Shown piece by piece: positions 32,878-41,731 of a stretch of DNA of 64,000 nucleotides (position 1 is the stretch's first letter; every line of letters starts with the position of its first letter). Source of the DNA: Enterococcus_D entomosocium. Lineage in GTDB: Bacteria > Bacillota > Bacilli > Lactobacillales > Enterococcaceae. Where the stretch lies: the NCBI RefSeq assembly GCF_030441895.1, contig NZ_JARJAS010000019.1; one strand, 5' to 3'. The notes below the pieces were generated by a model. It worked only from the letters and a program-made list of their open reading frames with translations. It was not told the DNA's origin and made no database searches. A program made the translations under genes and the position numbers.

Positions 32878-33549
32878 ATGAAAAAAATCGATGATACCGC
32901 ACGCCTCAGTAATTACATTGACACATACGATCTGCAATCTTATATGGACAATGATTTGTTAGCGATGGCCACTTTGCATTCCTTTGAAAAAGAAGAGCAC
33001 CTGATTCGAACGGGCACGCCTTCTGAATACTTGTATTTTCTCGTGGAAGGAACCGTGATGGTCTATTCCTTCTCTTCGGATACCCAAACGATTTGTATTG
33101 ATTACGCCAAGCCGGCTGCACCTTTAGGGGAAGCTTCCTCTTTATGGGAACTCTTGCCGAAAAGCAGTGTTAAAGCCGCTTCTGCTTGCGTCTGCGTCTG
33201 CATCCCTTTGAATCGCTACCGCAGCACCTTGCAACAAGACGTCCGCTTTTTGCAAACCATCTGTCAGTTGCTCAGTTCCCGCTTGAATTCGGGGATCAAC
33301 TTAGCGAATTCATTGACGGAACCTGTAGAGACACGGTTGGCCAAATTTATTCTTGCGCATCAAGAAAACCAACACTTTTCCTTTCAGTTAACCACCTGTG
33401 CCGCAATCTTGAATGTCAGCTATCGCCACCTGCTGCGAACCTTTACCAGCTTTCGTGAAGACAAGCTGATCGAAAAACAAAAACAGGGCTATGCAATTCT
33501 CGATTTCCCCGCTTTAGAGTCGCTTGCCGAAAATTTAAGCCATGTATAA
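32878..33549 (+). CDS. Crp/Fnr-family regulator (YeiL-like)
   Basis: The 223-residue protein has an N-terminal cNMP-binding-type barrel (HLIRTGTPSEYLYFLVEGTVMVYS, cut here to its centre PSEYLYFLVEG). The C-terminal HTH is QLTTCAAILNVSYRHLLRTF. The arrangement and the motif EPVETRLAKFIL resemble YeiL. Three cysteines cluster at ASACVCVCIP, which might bind a metal or react with thiols. It is divergent from the phn operon and is a reasonable candidate for its regulator. AGGAG lies 11 nt before the ATG. Confidence 0.85.
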   Translation: MKKIDDTARLSNYIDTYDLQSYMDNDLLAMATLHSFEKEEHLIRTGTPSEYLYFLVEGTVMVYSFSSDTQTICIDYAKPAAPLGEASSLWELLPKSSVKAASACVCVCIPLNRYRSTLQQDVRFLQTICQLLSSRLNSGINLANSLTEPVETRLAKFILAHQENQHFSFQLTTCAAILNVSYRHLLRTFTSFREDKLIEKQKQGYAILDFPALESLAENLSHV

Positions 33550-33689
33550 GGAGCAGCCCATAAGAATGTTCGGATTTTCCCTGAGTACGCGTTCCTGCTG
33601 TTGGTCTTGCCCTTAACTAGCGCTGTGACAAGCATTCTCCACCGAAGAAGGCAAGCGAGACCGGCAACTGCGCCTTATTTTCTTACAAA

Positions 33690-33730
33690 AAACCCGATCC
33701 TTGCTGATATTCAGTCGAGGATCGGGTTTC
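33690..33730. terminator. Bidirectional terminator
   Basis: AAACCCGATCC and GGATCGGGTTT form a perfect 11-bp stem extended by CTTGCTGA/TCAGTCGAG, between the converging regulator and PTS genes. The stretch 33550-33689 before it holds no supported gene. Confidence 0.85.
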
Positions 33731-33736
33731 TTTTGC

Positions 33737-35608
33737 TTATTTTACGATGGCTAAGAAGTCTTCTCCTTGCAAGACATCGGTTTGATTCATATCCATCACA
33801 TCTAAATATTGCGGCGTATTCGTCACAACGATTGGTGTAATCGTGGATAAGCCGGCAGCTTTGATCGTATCTAGATCAAACTTCACCAACAAATCACCGC
33901 GTTTGACTTGATCGTCTTGTTTAACAAAGACCTCAAAGCCTTTGCCATCTAGTTCCACGGTATCCATACCAATATGCATCAAGACTTCTGCTCCATCCGT
34001 AGTGGTCAAACCAACAGCATGGCCGGTAGGAAAGAGCGTCGTGATGGTGCCATCTGCCGGCGCATACAAAGCCCCGACGGTCGGTTCGATGGCGATGCCT
34101 TTTCCTAATGCACCAGAAGAAAAGACTTGGTCTTTGACTTCTGCTAAGGGAACCACTTTGCCTTCTAACGGACTGCTGAGGATCACTCGTTCTTTAGACG
34201 AACTATCTGTGGGTGCTGCTGGCTCTTTTGCTGGTGCTGCACTGGCATCGGTTGCTGGCTGATCTTCAAAACGTAAGAAGAAGGTCAAGACAAACGCGGC
34301 GCCAAAAGCGATAGCCGTTCCGATTGAAGCTGCGATCAGACCACTTAGATCTTTCGTATCTTGTGGGATAAAGGAAGGAAGACTTAGTAAGCTGACTAAC
34401 CCAAAGGTATAGTTTTCGACTTGGCTGAAGCCGATGAAGGCTCCCCCGATGGCACCACTGATACACGCGGCGATAAATGGTTTTTTCAATGGCAAGGTTA
34501 CCCCATACACCGTCGGTTCTGTGATCCCAAAAATTGAGGTGATCGTTGAAGAAAGGGCCAAGCCTTTCAATTTCACATTTTTTGTCATAAAGAACACTGC
34601 TAGCGCTGCACCACCTTGAGAAAGGACAGCTGGCAACAGCATTGGTACCATGGTATCGACACCGGTTTGACTGAGATTCAACATGATGATCGGCACAAAG
34701 CCCCAGTGCATGCCAAACATCACAAAGACTTGCCATAAACCACCCATAACAGCACCAGCGATCAGTGGGCTGAAGTGGTAAATGCTGTCGTAAGCACTAC
34801 CTAACAAGTTTCCTAAAATCGTTCCTAGTGGACCGACGACAATAAAGGTCAATGGCGCCATGATCAAGAAGACCGCTAAAGGTACACAGATGATCTGTAA
34901 GAAGCTAGGAATGACTTTTTTAAAGAAACGCTCCACATAGCTTTGTAAAAAGACCGCTAAAATAATCGGAATGACTGAAGACGTATAAGCACTAGCACCA
35001 ATAATGACCGGTAAGCCTAAGAAACTCAAGGTTTGTCCAGCCAAAGCGGTAATGTCTGGATGAACCAACGCCATCGCTAAGGAAACCGCTAGAAATTCAT
35101 TGGTGCGAAACTTTTTCGCTGCAGTAAAAGCCAACATCACTGGTAAATAGGTAAACAACCCATCGGCAATCGCATACAATACGGTGTAGACCCCAGAATC
35201 AGCTGCTAACCAATTCAAGGTGACTGCCAGCGTCAAGAATCCTTTTAAGACCCCGGCACCTGCCATTGCGCCTAAAAACGGCGTGAAGATCGACGAAATA
35301 ATATCCACCAGTTGATTCAACAGGTTGCCTTTGTCGCCTTTGCTGTCTGCTTCACCATCGAAGTTCGCTACTCCATTCAATTCACGGTAAACGTCGCTGA
35401 CATGACTGCCGATCACCACTTGGTATTGTCCGCCGCTTTGAACGACTTGGATCACGTCGTCGTCTTGATTCAAGCGTGCCGTATCCGCTTTGTTCTCATC
35501 TTTTAATTTGAAACGCAAGCGGGTCGCACAATGCACCACGCTATTGACATTTTCTTTGCCGCCCACCGCATCGAGGACGCGAACGGCAATTTCTTTATTT
35601 GAACTCAT
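33737..35608 (-). CDS. bglP: Beta-glucoside PTS transporter EIIBCA
   Basis: The 623-residue protein is a single chain with domains in the order B-C-A. EIIB carries the phosphorylated Cys27 in VVHCATRLRF, EIIC spans about residues 100-460 with ten or so membrane segments, and EIIA carries the active His near 545 (LMHIGMDTVEL). It imports and phosphorylates beta-glucosides such as salicin, arbutin or cellobiose. AAAAAAGGAG precedes the ATG. A RAT/terminator lies in its leader, and the LicT-type gene is directly upstream. No 6-phospho-beta-glucosidase gene follows; the transcript ends at a terminator. Confidence 0.93.
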   Translation of the reverse strand: MSSNKEIAVRVLDAVGGKENVNSVVHCATRLRFKLKDENKADTARLNQDDDVIQVVQSGGQYQVVIGSHVSDVYRELNGVANFDGEADSKGDKGNLLNQLVDIISSIFTPFLGAMAGAGVLKGFLTLAVTLNWLAADSGVYTVLYAIADGLFTYLPVMLAFTAAKKFRTNEFLAVSLAMALVHPDITALAGQTLSFLGLPVIIGASAYTSSVIPIILAVFLQSYVERFFKKVIPSFLQIICVPLAVFLIMAPLTFIVVGPLGTILGNLLGSAYDSIYHFSPLIAGAVMGGLWQVFVMFGMHWGFVPIIMLNLSQTGVDTMVPMLLPAVLSQGGAALAVFFMTKNVKLKGLALSSTITSIFGITEPTVYGVTLPLKKPFIAACISGAIGGAFIGFSQVENYTFGLVSLLSLPSFIPQDTKDLSGLIAASIGTAIAFGAAFVLTFFLRFEDQPATDASAAPAKEPAAPTDSSSKERVILSSPLEGKVVPLAEVKDQVFSSGALGKGIAIEPTVGALYAPADGTITTLFPTGHAVGLTTTDGAEVLMHIGMDTVELDGKGFEVFVKQDDQVKRGDLLVKFDLDTIKAAGLSTITPIVVTNTPQYLDVMDMNQTDVLQGEDFLAIVK

Positions 35609-35632
35609 TTTTTCAACACTCCTTTTTTAATA

Positions 35633-35705
35633 AAAAAACCCAGATTGAAAAAACGACCGTCCAACGAGTCTTTTCCTCGCTGACTGTTGTCTTTTCAATC
35701 TGGGT
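35633..35705 (-). terminator. Antiterminator-controlled terminator in the bglP leader
   Basis: On the minus strand AACCCAGATTGAAAA (starting at about 35705) pairs with TTTTTCAATCTGGGTT and is followed by a T run (down to 35633). The stem overlaps the RAT site, the hallmark of BglG/LicT control. Confidence 0.9.
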
Positions 35706-35730
35706 ATTGCCTGCCTGACAGTAACAATCC
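35701..35730 (-). promoter_or_regulatory. RAT (ribonucleic antiterminator) site of bglP
   Basis: The minus strand reads GGATTGTTACTG then TCAGGCAGGCAATACC, matching the conserved LicT/SacY-type RAT. Binding of the antiterminator here would block the overlapping terminator stem. Confidence 0.93.
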
Positions 35731-35745
35731 GTTAATGATTGAATG

Positions 35746-36588
35746 TTAATTGGTTTGATCATTGACGACACGTTCGATATGGATCGTTAAGTAGATCATT
35801 TCTGATTCACCGATCGATTTGTCGTAGGTTTTGATCAAATATTCGTTGATCCGTTGAACCGTTTGAAACGCTTTAGGGTACTTCGATTGCACAAGGGCAA
35901 ATAAAAATTCATCTTTTTCCCCCGAAAGTTCATCGCTTAAATAGCGCTGCGCAAAATACTGTAAATGCGTGGTGATCCGTTGATAGTTCAAGGAATCTGG
36001 GTTAAAGACTCGTCCATAAAAACGACTGATGATCGCCAATACGTCACGAACGATCTCTACCGCTTGCATCGTGGTTTCCATCGTACCATTTGCTTGTTCG
36101 CTATTGACGATATGAAAGGCGATAAAGCCAATTTCCGATTCCGGCAATGAAATCCCGAAGACTTTTTCAAAATAAGCAACGGCATCTGCTGCAACCGCAT
36201 ACTCTTTCGGATAAAATTTGCGGGTCTCAAACAACAATGGATTCGGCAGCTCAATGCCTTCACGTGCCCGAACTAGCGCATAATGGATATGATCGGTCAG
36301 TGTCAAATAAATATTTGGCGACAGCTCGATCCCCAATGACGCTTCTGCATCATCCACCACTTGCTTGACGGCTTCGACTTCTTCCACAGGAATGTCTGAA
36401 AACAATTGCTGAAACTGATTTGCGGTAAACGTATCCTTTAACACAAATTCTTTTTCGACAAAGGCTTCATCCACTGGATCGCCGACCTTCTTCTTAAACG
36501 CAATGCCACGACCCATATAGATCACTTCCTGACCGGCATCATTGGTCGAGATGACGACATTATTATTTAATATTTTCCCAATAACCAT
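35746..36588 (-). CDS. licT: BglG-family transcriptional antiterminator (LicT-like)
   Basis: The 280-residue protein has an N-terminal RNA-binding CAT domain (MVIGKILNNNVVISTNDAGQ) and two PRD domains with conserved His residues (PRD1 LTDHIHYALVRA, PRD2 FIAFHIVNSE and TIHIERV). Phosphorylation by the PTS on these His residues controls activity. Its own leader also holds a RAT and terminator, so it is positively autoregulated. It lies directly upstream of bglP. Confidence 0.94.
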   Translation of the reverse strand: MVIGKILNNNVVISTNDAGQEVIYMGRGIAFKKKVGDPVDEAFVEKEFVLKDTFTANQFQQLFSDIPVEEVEAVKQVVDDAEASLGIELSPNIYLTLTDHIHYALVRAREGIELPNPLLFETRKFYPKEYAVAADAVAYFEKVFGISLPESEIGFIAFHIVNSEQANGTMETTMQAVEIVRDVLAIISRFYGRVFNPDSLNYQRITTHLQYFAQRYLSDELSGEKDEFLFALVQSKYPKAFQTVQRINEYLIKTYDKSIGESEMIYLTIHIERVVNDQTN

Positions 36589-36609
36589 CGTTTTCCCTCA
36601 CTCCAAAAT

Positions 36610-36681
36610 AAAAAAACCTAGAATCTCCCCATTAGCGCGCTACGGTCAATTCTGGTTTTGCCTGCCGAACAGTAACAATCC
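36610..36681 (-). promoter_or_regulatory. RAT and overlapping terminator in the licT leader
   Basis: The RAT occupies 36654-36681 (minus strand GGATTGTTACTG, then TTCGGCAGGCAAAACC). The terminator arms AACCAGAAT and ATTCTAGGTT (36610-36660) end in a T run and share bases with the RAT. Confidence 0.9.
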
Positions 36682-36695
36682 TTGTAACTGAAAGA

Positions 36696-36724
36696 ATAAT
36701 AACACACCCCTGTGGCAGATGCAA
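36696..36724 (-). promoter_or_regulatory. licT-bglP promoter
   Basis: On the minus strand TTGCAT (36719-36724) and TATTAT (36696-36701) are 17 bp apart, about 15 nt upstream of the RAT. Confidence 0.65.
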
Positions 36725-36827
36725 CCCTTTTCAATCAGAATTTCTGCAACGTGCTTTTCCTTTGTTATACCATTGAACAATTCTCCTTGCAACATCCTTC
36801 ACTATCTAAATTGAGTTGTTTTTTAAT

Positions 36828-36862
36828 AAAAAAAGGAACGGCTCAGCTGCAGCCATTCCTGA
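36828..36862 (-). terminator. rarD terminator
   Basis: On the minus strand AGGAATGGCT and AGCCGTTCCT form a stem around a CAGCTG core, followed by TTTTTTT. Confidence 0.8.
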
Positions 36863-36866
36863 TGTA

Positions 36867-37772
36867 TCAGAGTTGCTTTCTTTGCTGTCCCATGCGCCGC
36901 TCTTTCATAGCCGTGCCTAACGTACCATAGGTGAAGACCGCGATCCCTAGCCAAATAAACGCAAAGGCGGAAAATTGGGCCAGTGAATAGGTTTCGTGAA
37001 ACAAAAAGATGGCCAACAAAAGCATGATCGTCGGGTTGACGTATTGAATAAACCCAAGCGTAATGTAAGAAACATTTTTCGCGGCTTCCGCAAACAGCAA
37101 CAGCGGAATAGCCGTCACGATCCCGGCACCCATCAATAAGAGATTGGTTTGCAAGGGATAATTCATAAAGCCGACGCTTGAAAATCCTAAAATATACACG
37201 AGCGCAAAGGGAAAAATCACCATCGTCTCGATCGTTAACCCAGTGACAGAACTAATAGGGATTCTTTTTTTGATCAAGCCATACGTACTAAAGGAAAAGG
37301 CCATGATCAGTGAGGCATAAGGAATCGTTCCTGTTTGAATCGACAATAAGATTACCCCGATACTTGCCAGCAGACACGCCAGCATGCCAGTACGACTAAG
37401 TCGTTCCTTCAAAAAAACGGTTGCTAACAAGACATTGACTAGCGGATTGATGTAATAGCCTAAGCTGGCTTGCATCACGTGGCCCGCACTCACCGCGAAG
37501 ATAAAAGTGAACCAGTTGATGGAAATCAGCACAGACGCTAAAACGATCAGTCCAGCAAATGCTTTGTTCTTCCACAGCAGACGCGCTTCTTGTAAAAATT
37601 GCGTTTTCTTCCCGGAAAGCACGATAAACAACACCATAAAAACAAAGGACCACACGATTCGGTAGCACATCGTGGCTAACGGGGAAACCCCAACGATTAT
37701 TTTCCAATATAGTGTGACCAAGCCCCATAATACATAGGCAGACAACCCAAAATAAACGCCTTTATTCTTCAT
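36867..37772 (-). CDS. rarD: EamA/RarD-family transporter
   Basis: The 301-residue protein has about ten membrane segments and the RarD features GVYFGLSAYVLWGLVTLYWK at the start, FTFIFAVSAGHVMQASLGYYINPL and ASIGVILL. RarD proteins (EamA superfamily) are drug/metabolite exporters; several RarD proteins have been linked to chloramphenicol sensitivity, without a settled substrate. The start at 37772 has CAGGGATAAA upstream and matches the usual family length; the open frame runs 34 codons further upstream but without family similarity. Confidence 0.88.
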   Translation of the reverse strand: MKNKGVYFGLSAYVLWGLVTLYWKIIVGVSPLATMCYRIVWSFVFMVLFIVLSGKKTQFLQEARLLWKNKAFAGLIVLASVLISINWFTFIFAVSAGHVMQASLGYYINPLVNVLLATVFLKERLSRTGMLACLLASIGVILLSIQTGTIPYASLIMAFSFSTYGLIKKRIPISSVTGLTIETMVIFPFALVYILGFSSVGFMNYPLQTNLLLMGAGIVTAIPLLLFAEAAKNVSYITLGFIQYVNPTIMLLLAIFLFHETYSLAQFSAFAFIWLGIAVFTYGTLGTAMKERRMGQQRKQL

Positions 37773-37928
37773 TTTATCCCTGATTTTTTTCCATGAAAGC
37801 AAGTCTTTCCTGAAAAAAAATACTCCTCCTAAACCATAAGTTATCTTATTATATCGAATTTTTTGGTTTTTCATAGAGTTTCATGAAATAAATCAAGAAA
37901 AGCACCCTTCAAAGAAAGGTGCCCCTCT

Positions 37929-39365
37929 TTATTCCAGCGGTTCTTCCGCACCTTCCAGCCACACGGCTTCTGGTTTCTGATCTCGAATCAAAAATAGCCC
38001 CGTTGCAAACAGCAGACCAGAAGCGATCGTCATCAATAAGAAAGAAACATTCATCCCATGAAGCAGTGCACTCGTCCCCGTTAAGGTCGTGCTGTTTTGC
38101 GCCACACTATTCATGATCCCGACAAATAATGCTGTACCGATAGCGCCTGCCACCGTTCGCAAAGAAGTCAATAATGCTGTTCCATGCGCCGTCAACTGCG
38201 GCGGAATATTTTTATTTCCCCACGTCACGAAGGGCATCAACAAACAGCCTGTGGCGGCACAGCGCAGCATGTTCAAAACCACTGCTACCCAAATACCCGT
38301 GTGCATATGGATAAAATACATGCCGATGTTGCTCAAGACCAGTGAGCCGCCGCCAAAAAGCGTCAACAGACGGATGCCGACTTTGTCATAGATTCGCCCA
38401 GCCACGGGACTTAAGAAAGCCGAGACCAGAGAGCCTGGCAAAACGACTAATCCCGAGATCGTCGCTGATTTGCCTAAAATCGACTGCACGTATAGCGGCA
38501 TCAGCATCGCCGAACCCATCAAGACCAAGTAAAGCATGATACTGCCAAAGACACTGATGGCATACTCTTTTGTTTTTAAGACCCGCAGATCCAAAAATGG
38601 AGTTTCCGCTCTTAACTGACGGAAGACAAAGAAGATCCCTGCTACCAAACCGAGCCCTAAGGTTCCTAAAACGGGTAAGCTGAAAAAGCCATAGCTGCCG
38701 ATATTGCCAAAGCCTAAAGTAATCCCACCAAAGGCGAAGGCACTCAAAACAAAAGAGGTCTGATCAAATTTGCTGTTGCTTACTGGCAACACATCATCAA
38801 AAACCTTTATGGCCCAAATCAATGAGATCAAAACAATCACGGCAACGATATAAAAAATTGCATGCCAGTTCAACCGGTCCACGATCAGCCCGGCGATCGT
38901 CGGTGCGATCACGGGTGCCGCGGTGATTGAGAGTCCATACCAGCCCATCACGACACCGATGCGATTGATCGGATAGATCGATAAGAGGATCACTTGTGCC
39001 ATCGCGGTCAAGATTCCATTGCCTACGGCCTGCAAAATACGAGCAAGCATCATGACTAGAAAATTGGGTGCTGTGGCACAAAGCAGCAAACCCACCAGAG
39101 CGATTCCTAATGCAGCGAGATAGAGCTTCTTGGTTGGCACACGATTCATAAGATATGCCGTCAAGGGCATAACGATCGCCATTGCCAAAGAATACCCGCT
39201 AGTCAGCCATTGGCCCGTAGTGACGGAAATCTGCAAGTCATTGACGATGGCGGGTAAAGCCGTCGTCAATGCGGTCGCCAACATGGATACGGCAATACAT
39301 GTAATCATTAAATTAATAAAAATCAGCGTCCGCTGACGTTCCGTTCGTTGGACTGTTTCACTCAA
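37929..39365 (-). CDS. MFS multidrug exporter, DHA2 (14-helix) family
   Basis: The 478-residue protein has about 14 membrane segments and the MFS motifs GQWLTSGYSLAMAIVMPLTA, LARILQAVGNGIL and a motif-C-like GLSITAAPVIAPTIAGLIVD. It belongs to the EmrB/QacA/LmrB type of proton antiporters. The ATG overlaps the stop of the marR gene by four bases (ATGA), so the two are translated together. The exported compound is unknown. Confidence 0.92.
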   Translation of the reverse strand: MSETVQRTERQRTLIFINLMITCIAVSMLATALTTALPAIVNDLQISVTTGQWLTSGYSLAMAIVMPLTAYLMNRVPTKKLYLAALGIALVGLLLCATAPNFLVMMLARILQAVGNGILTAMAQVILLSIYPINRIGVVMGWYGLSITAAPVIAPTIAGLIVDRLNWHAIFYIVAVIVLISLIWAIKVFDDVLPVSNSKFDQTSFVLSAFAFGGITLGFGNIGSYGFFSLPVLGTLGLGLVAGIFFVFRQLRAETPFLDLRVLKTKEYAISVFGSIMLYLVLMGSAMLMPLYVQSILGKSATISGLVVLPGSLVSAFLSPVAGRIYDKVGIRLLTLFGGGSLVLSNIGMYFIHMHTGIWVAVVLNMLRCAATGCLLMPFVTWGNKNIPPQLTAHGTALLTSLRTVAGAIGTALFVGIMNSVAQNSTTLTGTSALLHGMNVSFLLMTIASGLLFATGLFLIRDQKPEAVWLEGAEEPLE

Positions 39366-39802
39366 TCAATGTCCGCCTCCTTCTCAAGATAAAACTGTTC
39401 GATTTTTGCTAAGGCTTGACCAAAGGCTTGTTTTTCTTCTGCCGTCAAATAGGTCAACATTTCTTGGTGCGCCTTGCTGCGTTTTTCTTTCATTCGCTGT
39501 GCCTCTTCCTTGCCTGCTTCTGTCAGCGAAATCAAATGGCTGCGTTTATCTTTCGGATCGACTTCTTTTTGGATCAGCCCTTTTTCAGCCAGTTTCTTTA
39601 GTAGTTCGCCAGTGGATGTCGAACGAATCGCTAAATACGCGGCGAGATCTTTTTGGGTCAACGTGCCTTTTTCGTCCAATACCAGCAAACAATTGAACTG
39701 CCCCCGTCCCGGCATAAAGCGTCCATACTTTTGTTCCGCATACCGCCGATTTAATTTATACACTTCAAACAATCGTTCCACGATTTCTTGTTCGGAAACC
39801 AT
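39362..39802 (-). CDS. MarR-family regulator of the MFS pump
   Basis: The 146-residue protein has a standard MarR winged helix (TLTQKDLAAYLAIRSTSTGE, KEVDPKDKRSHLISLTEAGK). AAAGGAGCTGAAGGTCG precedes the ATG. It overlaps the downstream MFS gene and is preceded by a promoter carrying two palindromic operators, so autorepression of the whole cassette with relief by a pump substrate is the natural reading. Confidence 0.92.
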   Translation of the reverse strand: MVSEQEIVERLFEVYKLNRRYAEQKYGRFMPGRGQFNCLLVLDEKGTLTQKDLAAYLAIRSTSTGELLKKLAEKGLIQKEVDPKDKRSHLISLTEAGKEEAQRMKEKRSKAHQEMLTYLTAEEKQAFGQALAKIEQFYLEKEADID

Positions 39803-39834
39803 CGACCTTCAGCTCCTTTCGCCTCTTCACTATT

Positions 39835-39895
39835 TAGATAGGTACCTAGTTAAAAGTCCGCTCTCCATTTTACATAGGTACCTATCTATTGTCAA
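39835..39895 (-). promoter_or_regulatory. Promoter and two operators of the MarR/MFS cassette
   Basis: On the minus strand TTGACA (39890-39895) and TAAAAT (39867-39872) are 17 bp apart. The spacer holds the perfect palindrome ATAGGTACCTAT (39874-39885); a second copy AGATAGGTACCTAG (about 39837-39849) lies downstream of the start point. Centres are 36 bp apart. Confidence 0.8.
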
Positions 39896-39935
39896 GTAAG
39901 GATTGACAATAGAGCGGGTACAGCAACCAAAAACA

Positions 39936-39970
39936 AAAAAAGCATTGAAACTTACGCTTCAATACTTTCC
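39936..39970 (-). terminator. dus terminator overlapping its last codons
   Basis: On the minus strand GAAAGTATTGAA and TTCAATGCTTT form a stem with one mismatch, followed by TTTTTTTG. The 5-prime arm includes the last codons of dus. Confidence 0.75.
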
Positions 39971-40938
39971 TCGTGGTTCTTTTTCTCCGCAAACTCTGCC
40001 AGCAGTTGCCGAACTTCATCCGTTGATTTGGTATTCATCAATTTTGCTCGCAAATCACTGGCTCCTGGGAAGCCTTTGACATAGATTTTAAAGAAACGAT
40101 GCAATCCTGCGATCGAGCGTGGCACCATTTTGGCGTAATGATCCTGTAAGTCTAATTGCAGCTGTAGCAAGCCTAATAGCTCTTCTGAGGTATGCTCTTT
40201 CGGTTCTTTTTCAAAGGCATAGGGATTCTTGAAAATACCCCGACCGATCATGATTCCGTCTACGCCATATTTTTCTGCTAGCTCTAAACCTTTGGTACGA
40301 TCAGGGATATCGCCGTTGATCGTCAGCTTCGTTTGTGGGGCGATTCTATCCCGCAAGGCAACCACTTCAGGAATCAATTCCCAATGGGCATCGACCTTGC
40401 TCATTTCTTTACGGGTTCGCAAATGGATCGAAAGGTTGGCAATATCCTGTTGTAGGACATGGGTCAACCAGGCTTCCATTTCCCCTAGTTCGGTATAGCC
40501 CAAACGCGTCTTGACGCTGACCGGCAAGCCGCCAGCTTTGGCTGCTTGGATCAGCTCAGCAGCAACTTCTGGTCGCAAGATTAAGCCGCTGCCTTTGCCT
40601 CGTCCGGCAACGTTTGGCACTGGACAGCCCATATTTAAGTCAATCCCTTTAAAGCCCATCTCGGCTAATCCGATACTCATTTCACGGAAATACTCTGGCT
40701 TGTCTCCCCAAATGTGGGCTACCATCGGTTGCTCATCTTCGGTGAAGACTAAACGTCCCCGCACACTGTCGCGTCCTTCTGGATGACAGTAACTATCGGA
40801 GTTGGTAAATTCCGTAAAGAAAACATCTGGTGCGCCGGCAGCTTGAACGACATGCCGAAAAACGACATCGGTGACATCTTCCATTGGTGCTAGAATAAAA
40901 AAAGGCTTCGGCAATTCAGCCCAAAAATTTGTTGTCAT
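39952..40938 (-). CDS. dus: tRNA-dihydrouridine synthase
   Basis: This FMN enzyme reduces uridines in tRNA. The 328-residue TIM-barrel protein has FILAPMEDVTD at the start, the catalytic Cys in DLNMGCPVPNVAGRGKGSGL and the FMN phosphate site near DGIMIGRGIFKNP. Length and sequence place it in the broad Dus family; which uridine position it modifies is not clear. GGAGCG lies upstream of the ATG. It is monocistronic. Confidence 0.92.
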   Translation of the reverse strand: MTTNFWAELPKPFFILAPMEDVTDVVFRHVVQAAGAPDVFFTEFTNSDSYCHPEGRDSVRGRLVFTEDEQPMVAHIWGDKPEYFREMSIGLAEMGFKGIDLNMGCPVPNVAGRGKGSGLILRPEVAAELIQAAKAGGLPVSVKTRLGYTELGEMEAWLTHVLQQDIANLSIHLRTRKEMSKVDAHWELIPEVVALRDRIAPQTKLTINGDIPDRTKGLELAEKYGVDGIMIGRGIFKNPYAFEKEPKEHTSEELLGLLQLQLDLQDHYAKMVPRSIAGLHRFFKIYVKGFPGASDLRAKLMNTKSTDEVRQLLAEFAEKKNHEESIEA

Positions 40939-41027
40939 GATTTACGCTCCATTTCTTTGTCCAAGGATCTTATTTTATGACCCCACTTGCAAAACAAACC
41001 CCATTATACTAAGAATGCGTCAAAGAA

Positions 41028-41075
41028 GCAAAAGAGCAAGACGACACCCGCCGGTGCTTCGCCTTGCTCTTTTGC
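41028..41075. terminator. Hairpin downstream of the LOG-family gene
   Basis: GCAAAAGAGCAAG (41028-41040) and CTTGCTCTTTTGC (41063-41075) are perfectly complementary 13-base arms with a GC-rich 22-nt loop. The U stretch is inside the stem ends rather than after it, so it is a moderate terminator. Confidence 0.6.
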
Positions 41076-41084
41076 AACAGACGC

Positions 41085-41645
41085 TTAATACTGCCGAATA
41101 ACTGGTGGTTCGTAAGCTTGAATAAAGACTTCCAGCTCCTGGGTTGTTTGCGCAAAACCGATTTTTTCGCGATCGGCCTGCGTCAAGAACTCATTTTCCA
41201 CCATGTTGTCATACAAGGCTCTCGTTGCGCGGTAAAAGTTGTTCACATCATAAAAAGCACAAGGATTCGGGTTTTGACCGATTCTTGACCACGAGATCAT
41301 CTCCGTGATTTCTTCCAGCGTCCCGGGACCACCTGGCAGTGCGACAAACGCCTGCGACAATTCGAACATTTTTCGTTTTCTTTCTGACATCGTCTCGACG
41401 ACATGGAGTTCGGTCAATCCAGGATGTGCTAGTTCCCGATCTTTTAAAAAGGTTGGGATCACCCCGATCACCTGACCGCCATTTTCTAAGACAGCATCTG
41501 CCAGCACGCCCATCAAGCCCGCTTTTCCGCCGCCATAGACCAGCGTATTTTGCCGTGAAGCGATCCACTGCCCCAATTCTTGGGCGGCTGTTGCAAAACT
41601 AGGTTCATTACCGACACTGGCACCACAATAGACTGCAATTTTCAT
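41085..41645 (-). CDS. LOG-family protein (TIGR00730)
   Basis: The 186-residue protein starts MKIAVYCGAS and has the family motif PGGPGTLEEITE plus YGGGKAGLMG. LOG proteins hydrolyse nucleoside 5-prime-monophosphates (in plants, cytokinin ribotides); bacterial members are pyrimidine/purine nucleotide ribohydrolases. The ATG at 41645 has GGAG upstream; the longer form starting 8 codons earlier has no good site. It is divergent from a MazG-type gene, another nucleotide-cleaving enzyme. Confidence 0.9.
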   Translation of the reverse strand: MKIAVYCGASVGNEPSFATAAQELGQWIASRQNTLVYGGGKAGLMGVLADAVLENGGQVIGVIPTFLKDRELAHPGLTELHVVETMSERKRKMFELSQAFVALPGGPGTLEEITEMISWSRIGQNPNPCAFYDVNNFYRATRALYDNMVENEFLTQADREKIGFAQTTQELEVFIQAYEPPVIRQY

Positions 41646-41731
41646 AAAACTCTCCATCATCCTTCTCAATCATTTTGAAATAGTATATCATGATTCTGAT
41701 AAAGGTTCTGGGAAAGGATGGAAAAAAAATT

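Noticed and set aside
33550..33689. Small gene or RNA between the Crp-family gene and the PTS terminator
   Set aside because: No frame with a ribosome site and no stable structure with a tail; left as unassigned spacer.
34266..34736. Long open frame (156 codons) inside bglP on the same strand
   Set aside because: It is a shifted-frame shadow of the PTS EIIC domain, which is fully intact.
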